From: Motilimonas cestriensis
Lineage (GTDB): Bacteria; Pseudomonadota; Gammaproteobacteria; Enterobacterales; CBDFNC01
Direction: 5' to 3'
Length of the DNA stretch: 64,000 nt
Assembly (NCBI RefSeq): GCF_021295315.1
Contig: NZ_JAIMJA010000006.1
Span: forward strand, 62,001-126,000
Numbering within the stretch: the stretch's first letter is position 1; each line of letters starts with the position of its first letter. Positions 53,819-63,512 of the stretch are shown one piece after another. The notes under the pieces are model-generated. The model was given only the letters and a program-made list of their open reading frames with translations. It made no database searches and had not been told where the DNA came from. Position numbers and translations under genes: made by a program.

Positions 53819-54385
53819 ATGTTAAAAAAGGTGAGGGGGTTTAGTTACGGATTTAACCGTAAATTTACCCAAGGATTTACCTTAATAGAGTTAATGATAG
53901 CGTTAGTGGTCATGGGAATTATCCTTGGCATTGGTTTGCCTTCCTATCAAACTTTAACTCAAGACCAAAACTTAAAAGGCGTCGCAGAAGCAACATACAG
54001 TCGCTTAATGCATGCCAAGAGCGAAGCGCTAAAGCGTAATCAAAACATCTACCTTCACTTTTGCCAGCAGGGTGATGTTTGGAAAACGGGCCTTACTGAC
54101 TTAGCAAGTTGCGATTGTTTTACGGCTAACTCCTGTACACTAGATGGCCAAGACACCAGCGCGGAGTGGATTGACGGTGAGAAAATCACTTTAGCAACCG
54201 TTCAACCAGTTAGCTTTTACCACAATAAGGTACAATTTTCATCCGTGCGTTTAACTGCAAATGGCGGTACAATTCGGCTAGAAAATGCGCAGCATAAACA
54301 ATTAAATGTGATCACTAGCCTACGCGGCAGGGTCAGAATCTGCCAAGTAGGCGATGTAGGATTAGGTTACAAGGAATGTATCTAA
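53819..54385 (+). CDS. GspH/FimT-type minor pilin
   Basis: 188-residue pseudopilin: an unusually long, basic leader, then the prepilin-peptidase site G|FTLIELMIALVVMGIILGIG near residue 19, followed by the hydrophobic assembly helix. The globular part (about 50-188) is Cys-containing (CDCFTANSC). It is the first gene of a four-gene overlapping minor pilin cluster. AGGGA lies 7 nt before the ATG. Function: priming or capping of type IV pili; the pilus subunit gene itself is not here. Confidence 0.88.
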   Translation: MLKKVRGFSYGFNRKFTQGFTLIELMIALVVMGIILGIGLPSYQTLTQDQNLKGVAEATYSRLMHAKSEALKRNQNIYLHFCQQGDVWKTGLTDLASCDCFTANSCTLDGQDTSAEWIDGEKITLATVQPVSFYHNKVQFSSVRLTANGGTIRLENAQHKQLNVITSLRGRVRICQVGDVGLGYKECI

Positions 54386-55074
54386 AAAAACAACACGGCT
54401 TCTCACTTGTCGAATTAATGATATCCCTAGTATTAGGCACTTTAGTGATCGCCATGATCTCCAGCCTATACGTCAGTGGTGTGGTTAATAACATCAACAG
54501 TATCAAATATTCCCGTATGAAAACCGACCTACAGGCGGTTATGCACCTGATGGAGTCTGATATTCGCCGTGCGGGGTATCGAGGGGATACCATTTCTTAT
54601 GCGATGGGGACAGTATCCGGTGCTAATAAATTTATGTGGCTCGATACATTTACGCCTGCACCGCCTATAGCGGGTGTGAGTTTTGCTGAAAAATCAGCTC
54701 AGGTTTATACCCATACAGCGGGAGCGGGCGCTAATAATTGTATTTTATTTATGTATGACAAGGATAAGTCGGGTGGCGATCCTGCTTTAAATGAAGGCTT
54801 TGGCTTTCGCTTAAACAGCCAGAAAATTGAAATAGGCTCTCTCATTCCTAAAAGCAGTACTGATTGTTCTGGTGGTACGTGGCAAGCTATAACCGATGAT
54901 AATTTCATTAAAATCACCGAACTTAAATTTATCCCTAAAGTAGAGCGGCCAGATAAATCACGGATGCGACTCATTCAGGTTGATTTGACTGCCAAAGTGT
55001 CAATTGCACAAGAAACTGTGACCGAAGAAATGTCTTCATTGATTCAAATTCGCAATATGGAAATGCTGAGATGA
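54376..55074 (+). CDS. PilW-type minor pilin
   Basis: 232-residue minor pilin. The type III signal cleavage site HG|FSLVELMISLVLGTL is at residue 8, with Glu5 present. The PilW pattern (LMESDIRRAGYRGD) follows in the globular domain. Its start overlaps the previous gene by 10 bp and the end overlaps the next by 4 bp, so translation is coupled. Confidence 0.88.
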   Translation: MYLKKQHGFSLVELMISLVLGTLVIAMISSLYVSGVVNNINSIKYSRMKTDLQAVMHLMESDIRRAGYRGDTISYAMGTVSGANKFMWLDTFTPAPPIAGVSFAEKSAQVYTHTAGAGANNCILFMYDKDKSGGDPALNEGFGFRLNSQKIEIGSLIPKSSTDCSGGTWQAITDDNFIKITELKFIPKVERPDKSRMRLIQVDLTAKVSIAQETVTEEMSSLIQIRNMEMLR

Positions 55075-56201
55075 TGAAGTTAAAACACAGACAAAATAAA
55101 CAAGCTGGTTTAGCCATGCTAACGGTAACTCTCTTACTATTGATTTCTGCCACGAGTTTTACTTTTTTCTCGGTAAAGTCTCGGCTGATGGAAGCCAAAA
55201 TTAGCAGTAACGATTACCGTTATCGCGAAACCTTTGTTAACGCAGAAGCGGGATTAGAGCACGCGATGAGCTTTTTGAGTAGTAAGGATTGGCAATTATC
55301 AACGCCTGGTTTAGCGGGGGCTGCAAACGCATCGGGCAAAACTGTGTACAGCTTAAGCAAAGCTAATACTTATGATGTTGAAATTATCGATGAATGCGCA
55401 GGCTGTGGTTTAGTAACGGTTAATTCAACGGGTAAGGGTGATAGTGGCCTCTTAACGAGACAAATTTCTAGAGTTGCAATATTTCCTCCTCCGCTTGAAG
55501 GGATTAAATCACCTGTTGTTGCAGCTGGTTCAAGTATGTTAACAGGCTCTATTAATATACATGCTGCGCCAACAACGCCGATTGGCCTTACAGCAGGCGA
55601 TTCCGCTATTTCTGCCGGAGGCACACAGGTTGTGGTTGATGGCTCATTACAACTTAATGGTAAGCCTATTGAAACTCATCAAACTAAGTTGAGGGGTGAC
55701 AATTTAATACGTTACTTAGGGGAGCCTGAGTTAGACTGGCAGGCCTATTCTAACGACAGCTCAAAAGTTATTAAAATTACCGGTTGCACCAATCTTGCTA
55801 CTGCAGTCACACAAGCAACACTCGCTTCAAATGCAGAGGATTGGAAAACAGTTTGGGTGGAGGGTGATTGTGTAGCAGCAGGAAGTATTGGTAGTGAGAC
55901 TAAACCTGTTCGTTTGGTGGTGCAAGATGGTAATGTAACAGGCACATTGGGCAGTTTTTATGGCTTATTCTATGCCTTTAACACTGATGCTACCAACCCC
56001 TCGCGTAAACGAGCTCGATTTTTGTTTGATATTAACACCAATATTCATGGCGCGATTATAGTGGACTACAAGTATACATTTTCTTTTAATTCTTCATTAA
56101 CCGTAACTTACCGAAAGGATTTACTGGATAGGATTCTAGATCCTTTGGAAGGTAAAAATAAAGCGTATTGGGTCCCAGGGGGGTGGAATGATTTTTCGTA
56201 A
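55071..56201 (+). CDS. PilX-type minor pilin
   Basis: 376-residue protein with a PilX-like N-terminus: QAG|LAMLTVTLLLLISATSFTFFSV, lacking Glu5 as PilX proteins often do, then AEAGLEHAMSFL. The C-terminal part is long for PilX and has a beta-rich sequence with two Cys pairs (CAGCG; CTNL..DC). It overlaps its neighbours by 4 bp (upstream) and 14 bp (downstream). Confidence 0.8.
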   Translation: MMKLKHRQNKQAGLAMLTVTLLLLISATSFTFFSVKSRLMEAKISSNDYRYRETFVNAEAGLEHAMSFLSSKDWQLSTPGLAGAANASGKTVYSLSKANTYDVEIIDECAGCGLVTVNSTGKGDSGLLTRQISRVAIFPPPLEGIKSPVVAAGSSMLTGSINIHAAPTTPIGLTAGDSAISAGGTQVVVDGSLQLNGKPIETHQTKLRGDNLIRYLGEPELDWQAYSNDSSKVIKITGCTNLATAVTQATLASNAEDWKTVWVEGDCVAAGSIGSETKPVRLVVQDGNVTGTLGSFYGLFYAFNTDATNPSRKRARFLFDINTNIHGAIIVDYKYTFSFNSSLTVTYRKDLLDRILDPLEGKNKAYWVPGGWNDFS

Positions 56202-57057
56202 ACATTATGGCTTTGGCTTATTAGAGGTTCTCATCTCTCTGTTGGTTATCAGCGTAGGTGTCGCTGGTATTGTTGGCTTGCAAAAACATATGCGTCAAAA
56301 GAGTGCAGAAGCGGAAGAGTATTTAATTTCAGCTCGCATGGCTCAACAGTCTTTAGAGGATGCGAAGGGGTTTACGAAAACGTCATTTGCAACTGTCGTT
56401 TCAGCTGGAACGCTTAATTTTTTAAGCGGAGCTTCAAATTCGCAAGCGTCAATCGCTGGGATCAGCTTTAAGCGAACAGTGGATGTGACCGACGTTGCAT
56501 TAGTCACATCTGGCGGGCTTACCACTGAAACACAACTTAAACAAATGGAAATAAAATATGATTGGAAAACATTAAACGGTGCCAGTAAAGCGCAATCATT
56601 AATCATGCCAATCAGTCCGGTAAGCCCTTTTGAAACCGATCGCTATTTTAGTATTTCTAAAACAGGAGTTGGTTTAACCCCAGGAGGCACGGTCGTATCA
56701 TCTGCTCCTGCTACTGAAATGGACCCATACAATAAAGATCACATCCCACCAACTTATGCTCCAAATTATACATACAGTGCAAATGATCAAGTGATTATTT
56801 CAGGTGTTAAGTATTCTTGTGTATCTGCAGCTTGGTGCAGAGATGACACCACATATGGTCCAAGTGCTGCAGTGGGGAACTTTCAAACGGCTTGGAATAT
56901 TTGTCGTGATGTGAATTTAGAAGCGATCAAGTGTCCTGTTTGCTATGATGCTGGCGGTAATCCTACACACTGTCCACAGTGTACAACGGGTGCTGGTAAG
57001 CAATACTATTGCCCTCCAACTCCTGCTCCGTCGCCAGCGCCTTCTCCGGCACCTTGA
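56188..57057 (+). CDS. PilV-type minor pilin with carbohydrate-binding-like module
   Basis: 289-residue minor pilin: cleavage site YG|FGLLEVLISLLVISVGVAG near residue 8, then a PilV-like globular part to about 170. Residues about 187-241 form a module with YSANDQVIISGVKYSC, AAWC and YGPS, matching in order the module of the chitinase at 29208-31583 (YTAGTKVLAS, YQC, AGWC, AYTP). It is followed by two CxxC pairs (CPVC, CPQC) and a PAPSPAPSPAP tail that ends abruptly. A role in chitin contact is inferred. The gene overlaps the PilX-type gene by 14 bp. Confidence 0.78.
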   Translation: MIFRKHYGFGLLEVLISLLVISVGVAGIVGLQKHMRQKSAEAEEYLISARMAQQSLEDAKGFTKTSFATVVSAGTLNFLSGASNSQASIAGISFKRTVDVTDVALVTSGGLTTETQLKQMEIKYDWKTLNGASKAQSLIMPISPVSPFETDRYFSISKTGVGLTPGGTVVSSAPATEMDPYNKDHIPPTYAPNYTYSANDQVIISGVKYSCVSAAWCRDDTTYGPSAAVGNFQTAWNICRDVNLEAIKCPVCYDAGGNPTHCPQCTTGAGKQYYCPPTPAPSPAPSPAP

Positions 57058-57143
57058 TTTTTATCTACTCTTGATTGCTTTCAAGTGACATGACTGACAG
57101 TTATTCGCTACAATAGGCACTTATCCTCTACGGAGTTCAATAA

Positions 57144-58283
57144 GTGCCTTTTTTATCTTCTCCCCTTTGGCTTGCCAGTTTTTTCTCCTTATTTTTCTTT
57201 GCTTGGGGCATCTTCCTGCCTTTTTGGGCGCTATGGCTAGAAGGTGAGGGGTTAAGCGCAGGGCAAATCGGTTTGGTATTAGGCACAGGGCTTTTTTTGC
57301 GCTGTATTGCTAGCTTATTGATCGTGCCGCGGGTAAAAAAAGAAAGCCAGCTGCTACCCGTCATCCGTTATTTGTGTTTCCTTACGCTAGCTTGTTTTGC
57401 ACTATTTCTATTTCTACAAGGCTTTGTGTTACTGGCGCTGGGCACCTTACTCGCCAACTTTATTATCTCGCCGTTAATGCCATTGGGTGATGCCCTTGCA
57501 TCAAAATGGGTTAGTCAAATTCGCCTTGATTATGGCAAGGTGCGCTTATGGGGCTCGGTGAGCTTTATCGTGTCATCCAGTATTATGGGTGGATTGATCA
57601 CCCGTTTTGACCACAACATTATTCTCTATGCCATGCTGGCGAGTTTATTGGCATTAGTGCTAATGAGCTTAATCAAGCCCGTTACCCTGCCTAAAGATAC
57701 TCAAGTACAAAACACCGTTCGCACGCCGCTGTGGCAAGTGCTGAAAAAACCAAGTGTGATCCGCTTTATTATCATTACTAGCTGTATTCAAGGCAGTCAC
57801 GCGGCGTATTACAGCTTTAGCTCTATCTATTGGAAAAGCGTGGGCTATAGCGAAACCAGTATCGGTTATCTATGGGGCTTTTCGGTATTGGCCGAAGTGT
57901 GTTTTATGGCCTTTGCCAGCAAATGGTTTGGTCAATGGCGCGCCAGTCAGCTGTTTTTATTGGCAGCCGTAGGGGTGGCCGTGCGCTGGAGTTTACTGGC
58001 AAGTACCACCGAAATTAGCGTTATAGTGCTGGCGCAAGCCATGCACGCAATTACCTTTGCCGCTGCGCAAATTGCCGCCATTCGTTACATTTCAGAAGAA
58101 GCCTCTGCGGAATATGCCATTCAACTGCAAGCCCTGTATGCCGCGATTGCCCTTGGTTTAACCACCGCGGTACTTACCTTAATCTCAGGCTATTTTTACC
58201 CAACTTGGCAAGCCAATATATTTTGGCTGATGGCAATGTTTGCAATCCCAGTGTTTTACTTGGCACGGCAGCGCCAGATCTAA
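57144..58283 (+). CDS. MFS transporter (HcaT / MFS_1-like)
   Basis: 379-residue inner-membrane transporter with about 12 hydrophobic segments. The start (LASFFSLFFFAWGIFLPFWALWLEGEGLSAGQIG) and the duplicated N- and C-halves fit the HcaT-like group of MFS permeases. The substrate is not evident; names such as 3-phenylpropionate transporter are from the family only. GTG start at 57144 after GGAG. It lies downstream of the pilin genes and upstream of the SSS-kinase gene, each with its own spacing. Confidence 0.82.
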   Translation: MPFLSSPLWLASFFSLFFFAWGIFLPFWALWLEGEGLSAGQIGLVLGTGLFLRCIASLLIVPRVKKESQLLPVIRYLCFLTLACFALFLFLQGFVLLALGTLLANFIISPLMPLGDALASKWVSQIRLDYGKVRLWGSVSFIVSSSIMGGLITRFDHNIILYAMLASLLALVLMSLIKPVTLPKDTQVQNTVRTPLWQVLKKPSVIRFIIITSCIQGSHAAYYSFSSIYWKSVGYSETSIGYLWGFSVLAEVCFMAFASKWFGQWRASQLFLLAAVGVAVRWSLLASTTEISVIVLAQAMHAITFAAAQIAAIRYISEEASAEYAIQLQALYAAIALGLTTAVLTLISGYFYPTWQANIFWLMAMFAIPVFYLARQRQI

Positions 58284-58357
58284 CTCTGCGATGTTTTTGC
58301 TTGTGTTGATTTAACGCTTTAATAACAATAGCGAAAATGTCTTAATCTGGGTTTGCC

Positions 58358-61300
58358 ATGGATCTTGGCTGGTTAGTCGCGCCGGTATCGGTTGTTTATC
58401 TTAGTGTATTGTTTTTGATTGCTTGGTTGGGCGATCGAATCAAGGCTAAGCGCTTAAAATGGCAACCTTTGGTGTACAGCCTCTCTATTGGTGTGTACTG
58501 CACTTCCTGGTCATTTTATGGCACCGTGGGGCAGGCCAGTACCGACTTTTGGTCGTTTATTCCCATCTATCTTGGCCCAATTCTCGTTTTTACCCTTGGC
58601 TGGAAGTTACTGGGCCGTATCATCTTAATTTCCAAACGTGAGCATATTACCTCCATTGCCGATTTCATTGCCGCGCGCTATGGTAAATCACAAAAGCTGG
58701 CGATGGTGATCACCTTCATCGCTATTATTGGTATTTTGCCTTACATTGCACTGCAGCTGCGCGCCATTGTCATGGGGCTTGAGCTACTTGGCACCCCAAC
58801 AGTCGCAGCGGTGGAAAATGCAGATAACGCAGGCTTGATGGCGCTGTTGGTGAGCCTTGCTCTTGCCATGTTCACTATCTTGTTTGGTACTCGTAAAATT
58901 GATATTACCGAACATCATCGCGGCATGATGATCGCTGTGGCGTTTGAATCCTTACTTAAGTTGATCGCTTTTGTCGCGGTGGGAGTGTTTGCTCTTTATG
59001 TTTTTTATACTGCACCTGATGCTATTACCGCGCCCATTGCAGATAAATTCAGTGCCAGAGCGGGAGCGTTTAATTGGGCGCAAGGGCTAGAGATGTTAGT
59101 GCTTACTTTGCTTTCGGCATGTGCGATGATTTGTTTACCGCGCCAGTTTCACGTTACCGTGGTAGAGAATAATCAAGGCCAAGATTTGCACTGGGCGCGC
59201 TGGTTGTTTCCGTTTTACCTATTAGCCATGGCCGCGTTTGTATTGCCTCTGGCGATGGCTGGAGACTTATGGCTAGGCGAACACGTTAGTCCCGATCATT
59301 ATGTGATCAGTTTGCCAATGGCTTTTGACCACTCTTATCTTGCCATTGCCGCTTACCTTGGTGGTATGTCAGCGGCCAGTGGCATGGTGATAGTTTCCAC
59401 TATAGCTTTGTCTATTATGATCAGTAACGACATTGTCTTACCCTTATTGCTACGCCGACAAAATTTTGAAAAGAACAGTTTTGTTGAGTTTAAAGATCTG
59501 CTGATCAAGGTTCGTCGCACCGCGATCATCATTATATTATTGCTGGCGTGGGGCGCGCACTTACTGTTTAGTCAGCTCGAGTCGTTAGCGGCAATTGGCG
59601 TGCTGTCATTTGCCGCCATTGCCCTGTTTGCGCCAGCGTTAATTTTAGGGCTGTTTTGGCGCAGCGGTAATCGCAAGGGGGTTTACATTGGGTTAACCTT
59701 AGGGTTTGGTTTTTGGTTGTTAACCCTATGCCACGAACTAAACTGGTTACCCGGTGATATTAATAGCAACTCGTTGATTTGGTTAATCACGCCGCCACAG
59801 TTTGGTTTATTTACCGACCTCAGCCCAGCTTATTGGGGTATTTTACTCAGTATTGTGTCTAATTTACTGGGCTACTTAATTGGCTCAAGCTTAACCTCAT
59901 CAGCCCTAAGTGAGCGCATGCAAGCATCAGGCTTTGTTGGCAATATAGATAAAGATCCGGTGGCATTTTACCAAGCGAAAGTGCGGGTAGAAGAGTTAGA
60001 AATGCTAGCTACACGGTTTTTAGGCCGTCGCCGCGTCAAGTTACATTACACCCGTTATTCACGCATTAATGATTTAGAGTTGAAGCCTGAGATGCAAGCG
60101 CCGGGGTCACTGATAGAGCTGACCGAACGACTGCTGGCAGGGGTGTTTGGCGCGTCTTCAGCGAGGTTGGTGTTGTCTTCTGCCTTGCAAGGCCGCGATA
60201 TGCAGCTGGACGAATTGGCCACCATAGTGGATGAAGCCTCCGAGCTGTTTCAATTTAACCGCGGCCTACTACAAGGGGCGATTGAGCACATCAACCAAGG
60301 GATTTCGGTGGTCGACAGCCAGTTACAATTAGTGGCATGGAATCGCCGTTATATTGAGTTATTTTCTTTTCCCAAAGAGCTGATCCAAGTGGGGCGGCCC
60401 ATCGAAGACATTATGCGCTACAACGCGCAGCAGGGGTTACTTGGGTTAGGTGACATTGAATCGCAAATAAGTCGCCGCCTTGAGCATATGCGCAATGGCA
60501 CGCCCCATGAATCATCGCGTACTCGGCTCGATGGCCGTGAAATTCAAATGCAGGGCAACCCGATGCCGGGCGGCGGCTTTGTCATGACCTTCTATGACAT
60601 TACGCCCTTTCGTGAGGCCGAAAAAGCCCTTAAAGAAGCTAATGAAAACCTTGAAGCGCGAGTCGCAGAGCGCACCGAAGCCTTATCTCATTTAAATGCG
60701 CAATTAATGTATGCCACTGAACTTTCAGAAATGGCTAATCACTCTAAAACCCGTTTTTTAGCGGCAGTCAGCCACGACTTAATGCAGCCATTAAACGCGG
60801 CGAAGTTGTTTACCTCATCATTAAGAGAAATGGCCAATACGCCGGAAACATCCACCCTGGCTAAACACATTGATGATTCACTGACCTCAGCAGAAGAGTT
60901 AATTGGCGATTTGTTGGATATGTCGCGCTTAGAGGCGGGCAAGCTAACGCCTAAGCCAAAGCATTTTTACATTACCGACGTGCTCAATCAGTTGGATGCC
61001 GAGTTTAGTGTACTCGGCAAAGAATACGGCGTCAGCTTTCATACCTTGCACGCCAATATCCCAGTGTATTCCGATCCTAAGTTACTGCGCCGGATCTTGC
61101 AGAACTTTCTCACCAATGCTTTTCGCTACAATCCAAAGGGCAAGGTGTTATTGGGCGTGCGCCGCACGAAGCGCCATGTAGAAATTCAAGTTTGGGACAA
61201 TGGACCGGGTATTCCAGAGCACAAGTTGGCGGATATTTTTGAAGAGTTTTTGCGCCTTGATCATTCCAAAACCGCGCAAGAGCAAGGCCTAGGTTTAGGC

Positions 61301-61822
61301 TTGGCCATTGCAAAAGGACTCGCCAAATTATTAGGGCATCAGCTGCTAGTGCGATCTTGGCCCAATAAAGGCACGGTATTTAGTGTGTTGATTGAGCGCT
61401 CAGCGCCGCAGCAAGTGCTGGTGGTTAATCCAGTGACTCAGCCAAGTGTTGGCGTGACGGGCACACGAATTTTATGTATCGACAATGAAGTGGATATTCT
61501 CTCTGGCATGAGTGCTTTGCTAAGCCGCTGGGGCTGTGAAGTGGTAGTGGCTGAAAGTCTTGATATTGCGATAGAAAAACTTTCAAAAGGCTGGTTGCCA
61601 CAAATTATATTAAGTGACTACCATCTTGGTGGCGGCAAAACCGGTCTGCAAGCCCTGCACATGCTACGTTTGCAATATGGCGATATTCCCGGCGTGGTGA
61701 TCAGCGCCGATCGCCAAGATGAGATGATGCAAAAAATCAAACAGCACGGTTACCATTATTTGAGCAAGCCAGTGAAGCCGTTAAAACTCAAAGCTTTGAT
61801 CCGTTCTTTATTGGATAATTAG
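58358..61822 (+). CDS. crbS: SSS-family hybrid sensor histidine kinase (CrbS-like)
   Basis: 1154-residue membrane sensor. An Na+/solute-symporter-type domain of about 13 segments (residues 1-520) leads through a linker to a PAS domain (about 640-750), a coiled coil, HisKA (SHDLMQPLNAAKLF, His806), an ATPase domain (NAFRYNPKGKVLLGV, GPGIPE, GLGLGLAIA) and a C-terminal receiver (LCIDNEVDIL, Asp1087 in LSDYHLGG, Lys in LSKPVKP). This architecture is that of CrbS, the kinase of the acetate switch that controls acs. acs is 7.5 kb away. ATG at 58358. Confidence 0.88.
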   Translation: MDLGWLVAPVSVVYLSVLFLIAWLGDRIKAKRLKWQPLVYSLSIGVYCTSWSFYGTVGQASTDFWSFIPIYLGPILVFTLGWKLLGRIILISKREHITSIADFIAARYGKSQKLAMVITFIAIIGILPYIALQLRAIVMGLELLGTPTVAAVENADNAGLMALLVSLALAMFTILFGTRKIDITEHHRGMMIAVAFESLLKLIAFVAVGVFALYVFYTAPDAITAPIADKFSARAGAFNWAQGLEMLVLTLLSACAMICLPRQFHVTVVENNQGQDLHWARWLFPFYLLAMAAFVLPLAMAGDLWLGEHVSPDHYVISLPMAFDHSYLAIAAYLGGMSAASGMVIVSTIALSIMISNDIVLPLLLRRQNFEKNSFVEFKDLLIKVRRTAIIIILLLAWGAHLLFSQLESLAAIGVLSFAAIALFAPALILGLFWRSGNRKGVYIGLTLGFGFWLLTLCHELNWLPGDINSNSLIWLITPPQFGLFTDLSPAYWGILLSIVSNLLGYLIGSSLTSSALSERMQASGFVGNIDKDPVAFYQAKVRVEELEMLATRFLGRRRVKLHYTRYSRINDLELKPEMQAPGSLIELTERLLAGVFGASSARLVLSSALQGRDMQLDELATIVDEASELFQFNRGLLQGAIEHINQGISVVDSQLQLVAWNRRYIELFSFPKELIQVGRPIEDIMRYNAQQGLLGLGDIESQISRRLEHMRNGTPHESSRTRLDGREIQMQGNPMPGGGFVMTFYDITPFREAEKALKEANENLEARVAERTEALSHLNAQLMYATELSEMANHSKTRFLAAVSHDLMQPLNAAKLFTSSLREMANTPETSTLAKHIDDSLTSAEELIGDLLDMSRLEAGKLTPKPKHFYITDVLNQLDAEFSVLGKEYGVSFHTLHANIPVYSDPKLLRRILQNFLTNAFRYNPKGKVLLGVRRTKRHVEIQVWDNGPGIPEHKLADIFEEFLRLDHSKTAQEQGLGLGLAIAKGLAKLLGHQLLVRSWPNKGTVFSVLIERSAPQQVLVVNPVTQPSVGVTGTRILCIDNEVDILSGMSALLSRWGCEVVVAESLDIAIEKLSKGWLPQIILSDYHLGGGKTGLQALHMLRLQYGDIPGVVISADRQDEMMQKIKQHGYHYLSKPVKPLKLKALIRSLLDN

Positions 61823-61843
61823 AGTGAGCTAAACGCAAGGGAG

Positions 61844-61872
61844 GCTCACGGCTGAATACCGTGAGCGGTTTT
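61844..61872. terminator. Bidirectional terminator
   Basis: GCTCACGG pairs with CCGTGAGC over a 7-nt loop, followed by GGTTTTCTTT, between the convergent kinase and GH3 genes. Confidence 0.85.
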
Positions 61873-61874
61873 CT

Positions 61875-63485
61875 TTACCTCACGAGACTGACGGCGCAGC
61901 CTTGTGCGGCAGTTACTTCATTGGCTAATACTTGCGCTGCAGCAGTTGCACTCTCTGGCCGTGCCGAATGGGCGCATAAGTAGTGTTTAAGATCTGGATA
62001 TTGGCATAAATCGTAAGGACTACGCAGTGCCACCACCACTAAATTGTCAAAATCGCGACTGCATTGTTGTACTAGCTGCTGCGCAGCTTGTTGTTCAAAA
62101 TCTTCTCCGGGAAGGGGGTGGTTCTCTGTAACCAGCACAATATAGCCTTGCTTTGCCAGCTCAGAAAGTTGTTCTAAGCTGGTTTCTTGCCAATTCAGCT
62201 GAGTGTGTTTCAGCGCGTTGATAAAGTGCGAGTATGCAGATTGTGCTTGATTGGGGCCTATCCCTCTTGGGTTGATTAAATTGCTGTAACTGGATGCTGG
62301 CGTTGCATTGATTACGTAGAGGGGTTGCTCTTGTCCATTGATGCCTCCTCGGATCCAAGTTACCCCCCCTTGCGCTGCTTGCTTGGCGACCAATGATCCT
62401 TGCGAAAAATCCGCTTCTTGATATAGCGCCATTGGCGTTAGCTTCGCCAGTTTTAAGCGCACCACGCGGCGTAGTGCTTGTTCAATAATACTTTCTGCAA
62501 GCTCGCCAGACTCCACCGCTTCAACTAGGCCGTGGATCATTGCTAACTGTTTATCCAAGTAGGCGTGGCTATGATCGTAATGCTCTTCAGATAGCATGAT
62601 CATAGTGATCCCGGCTTGCATGGCCTTAATCGCCGCCTCGACCGGATCATAGTGATGGACAATGGCTCCCATATTCATACTGTCTGAAATGATAATGCCG
62701 TCAAAGCCCATATCATGGCGTAATACCTGTTGCAGTATTGTGGGTGACAGCGTTGCAGGATGCTGAGTATCTAACTTGGGATAAAGAATGTGGCTAGTCA
62801 TCACCACATCAACGCCTGCGTTAATCGCGGCTTGAAATGGAGCCAGATCGTTAGCTTTTAACTCGTCGTAAGACTTATTAACCTGTGGAATATCTCGGTG
62901 GGTATCACCTTGGGTGTCACCGTGGCCGGGAAAATGTTTAGCACAAGCAATAATGTTGCCTTGATGTAAGCCTCTTACGGCTCCAGCCGCATGGGCACTC
63001 ACTTTATGAACTTGATCGCCAAACGAGCGAGTATCAATAATAGGAGAAGCTAAGTTAAAATTCACATCACAGCACGGCCCCAATATGCAGTTAAAACCGG
63101 CATAGCGCATTTCGTCGCCAAATATATGATACATTTGCTCGGTGTTTTTTACCGAGTCGGCCACGCCAAGGGCTAAGTTACCTGGGCCTGTGCTTGATTC
63201 TCCCACCAGCACGCCCCAGGCACCTTCTTGGTCTACACCCAGTAACAGCGGCAGGCGCTGATGTTGATGTAATATTCCCTCTAGCCCTTTATTAAGCTGA
63301 TGAGCTTCGGCAAACGTCGTCGCGTTGTCTTGACTTAAATAGCAGCCACCTAAGTTGTATTCGGCAATCATGTTTCTGGCTTGCTCTGCGTCTTTACCGG
63401 GAAACGCTAAGATAAAGAGCTGACCTATTTTTTCTTTTAACGACCATTGCTTGATGATGGCGCTGATTTGGCTATCGGCAATCAT
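61875..63485 (-). CDS. GH3 glycoside hydrolase, beta-N-acetylhexosaminidase type
   Basis: 536-residue cytoplasmic GH3 enzyme with no signal peptide. It has the NagZ-type acid/base loop KHFPGHGDTQGDTHRDIP (His near 190) and a nucleophile Asp in IISDSMNMGAI near 268. It extends well past NagZ with a C-terminal GH3 domain (about 370-536). The likely substrates are beta-linked GlcNAc disaccharides, such as chitobiose. It follows an ABC sugar permease gene by 27 bp on the same strand and is probably co-transcribed. Confidence 0.85.
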   Translation of the reverse strand: MIADSQISAIIKQWSLKEKIGQLFILAFPGKDAEQARNMIAEYNLGGCYLSQDNATTFAEAHQLNKGLEGILHQHQRLPLLLGVDQEGAWGVLVGESSTGPGNLALGVADSVKNTEQMYHIFGDEMRYAGFNCILGPCCDVNFNLASPIIDTRSFGDQVHKVSAHAAGAVRGLHQGNIIACAKHFPGHGDTQGDTHRDIPQVNKSYDELKANDLAPFQAAINAGVDVVMTSHILYPKLDTQHPATLSPTILQQVLRHDMGFDGIIISDSMNMGAIVHHYDPVEAAIKAMQAGITMIMLSEEHYDHSHAYLDKQLAMIHGLVEAVESGELAESIIEQALRRVVRLKLAKLTPMALYQEADFSQGSLVAKQAAQGGVTWIRGGINGQEQPLYVINATPASSYSNLINPRGIGPNQAQSAYSHFINALKHTQLNWQETSLEQLSELAKQGYIVLVTENHPLPGEDFEQQAAQQLVQQCSRDFDNLVVVALRSPYDLCQYPDLKHYLCAHSARPESATAAAQVLANEVTAAQGCAVSLVR

Positions 63486-63512
63486 GATTTTCTCCTAAGT
63501 TAATATATTTAA

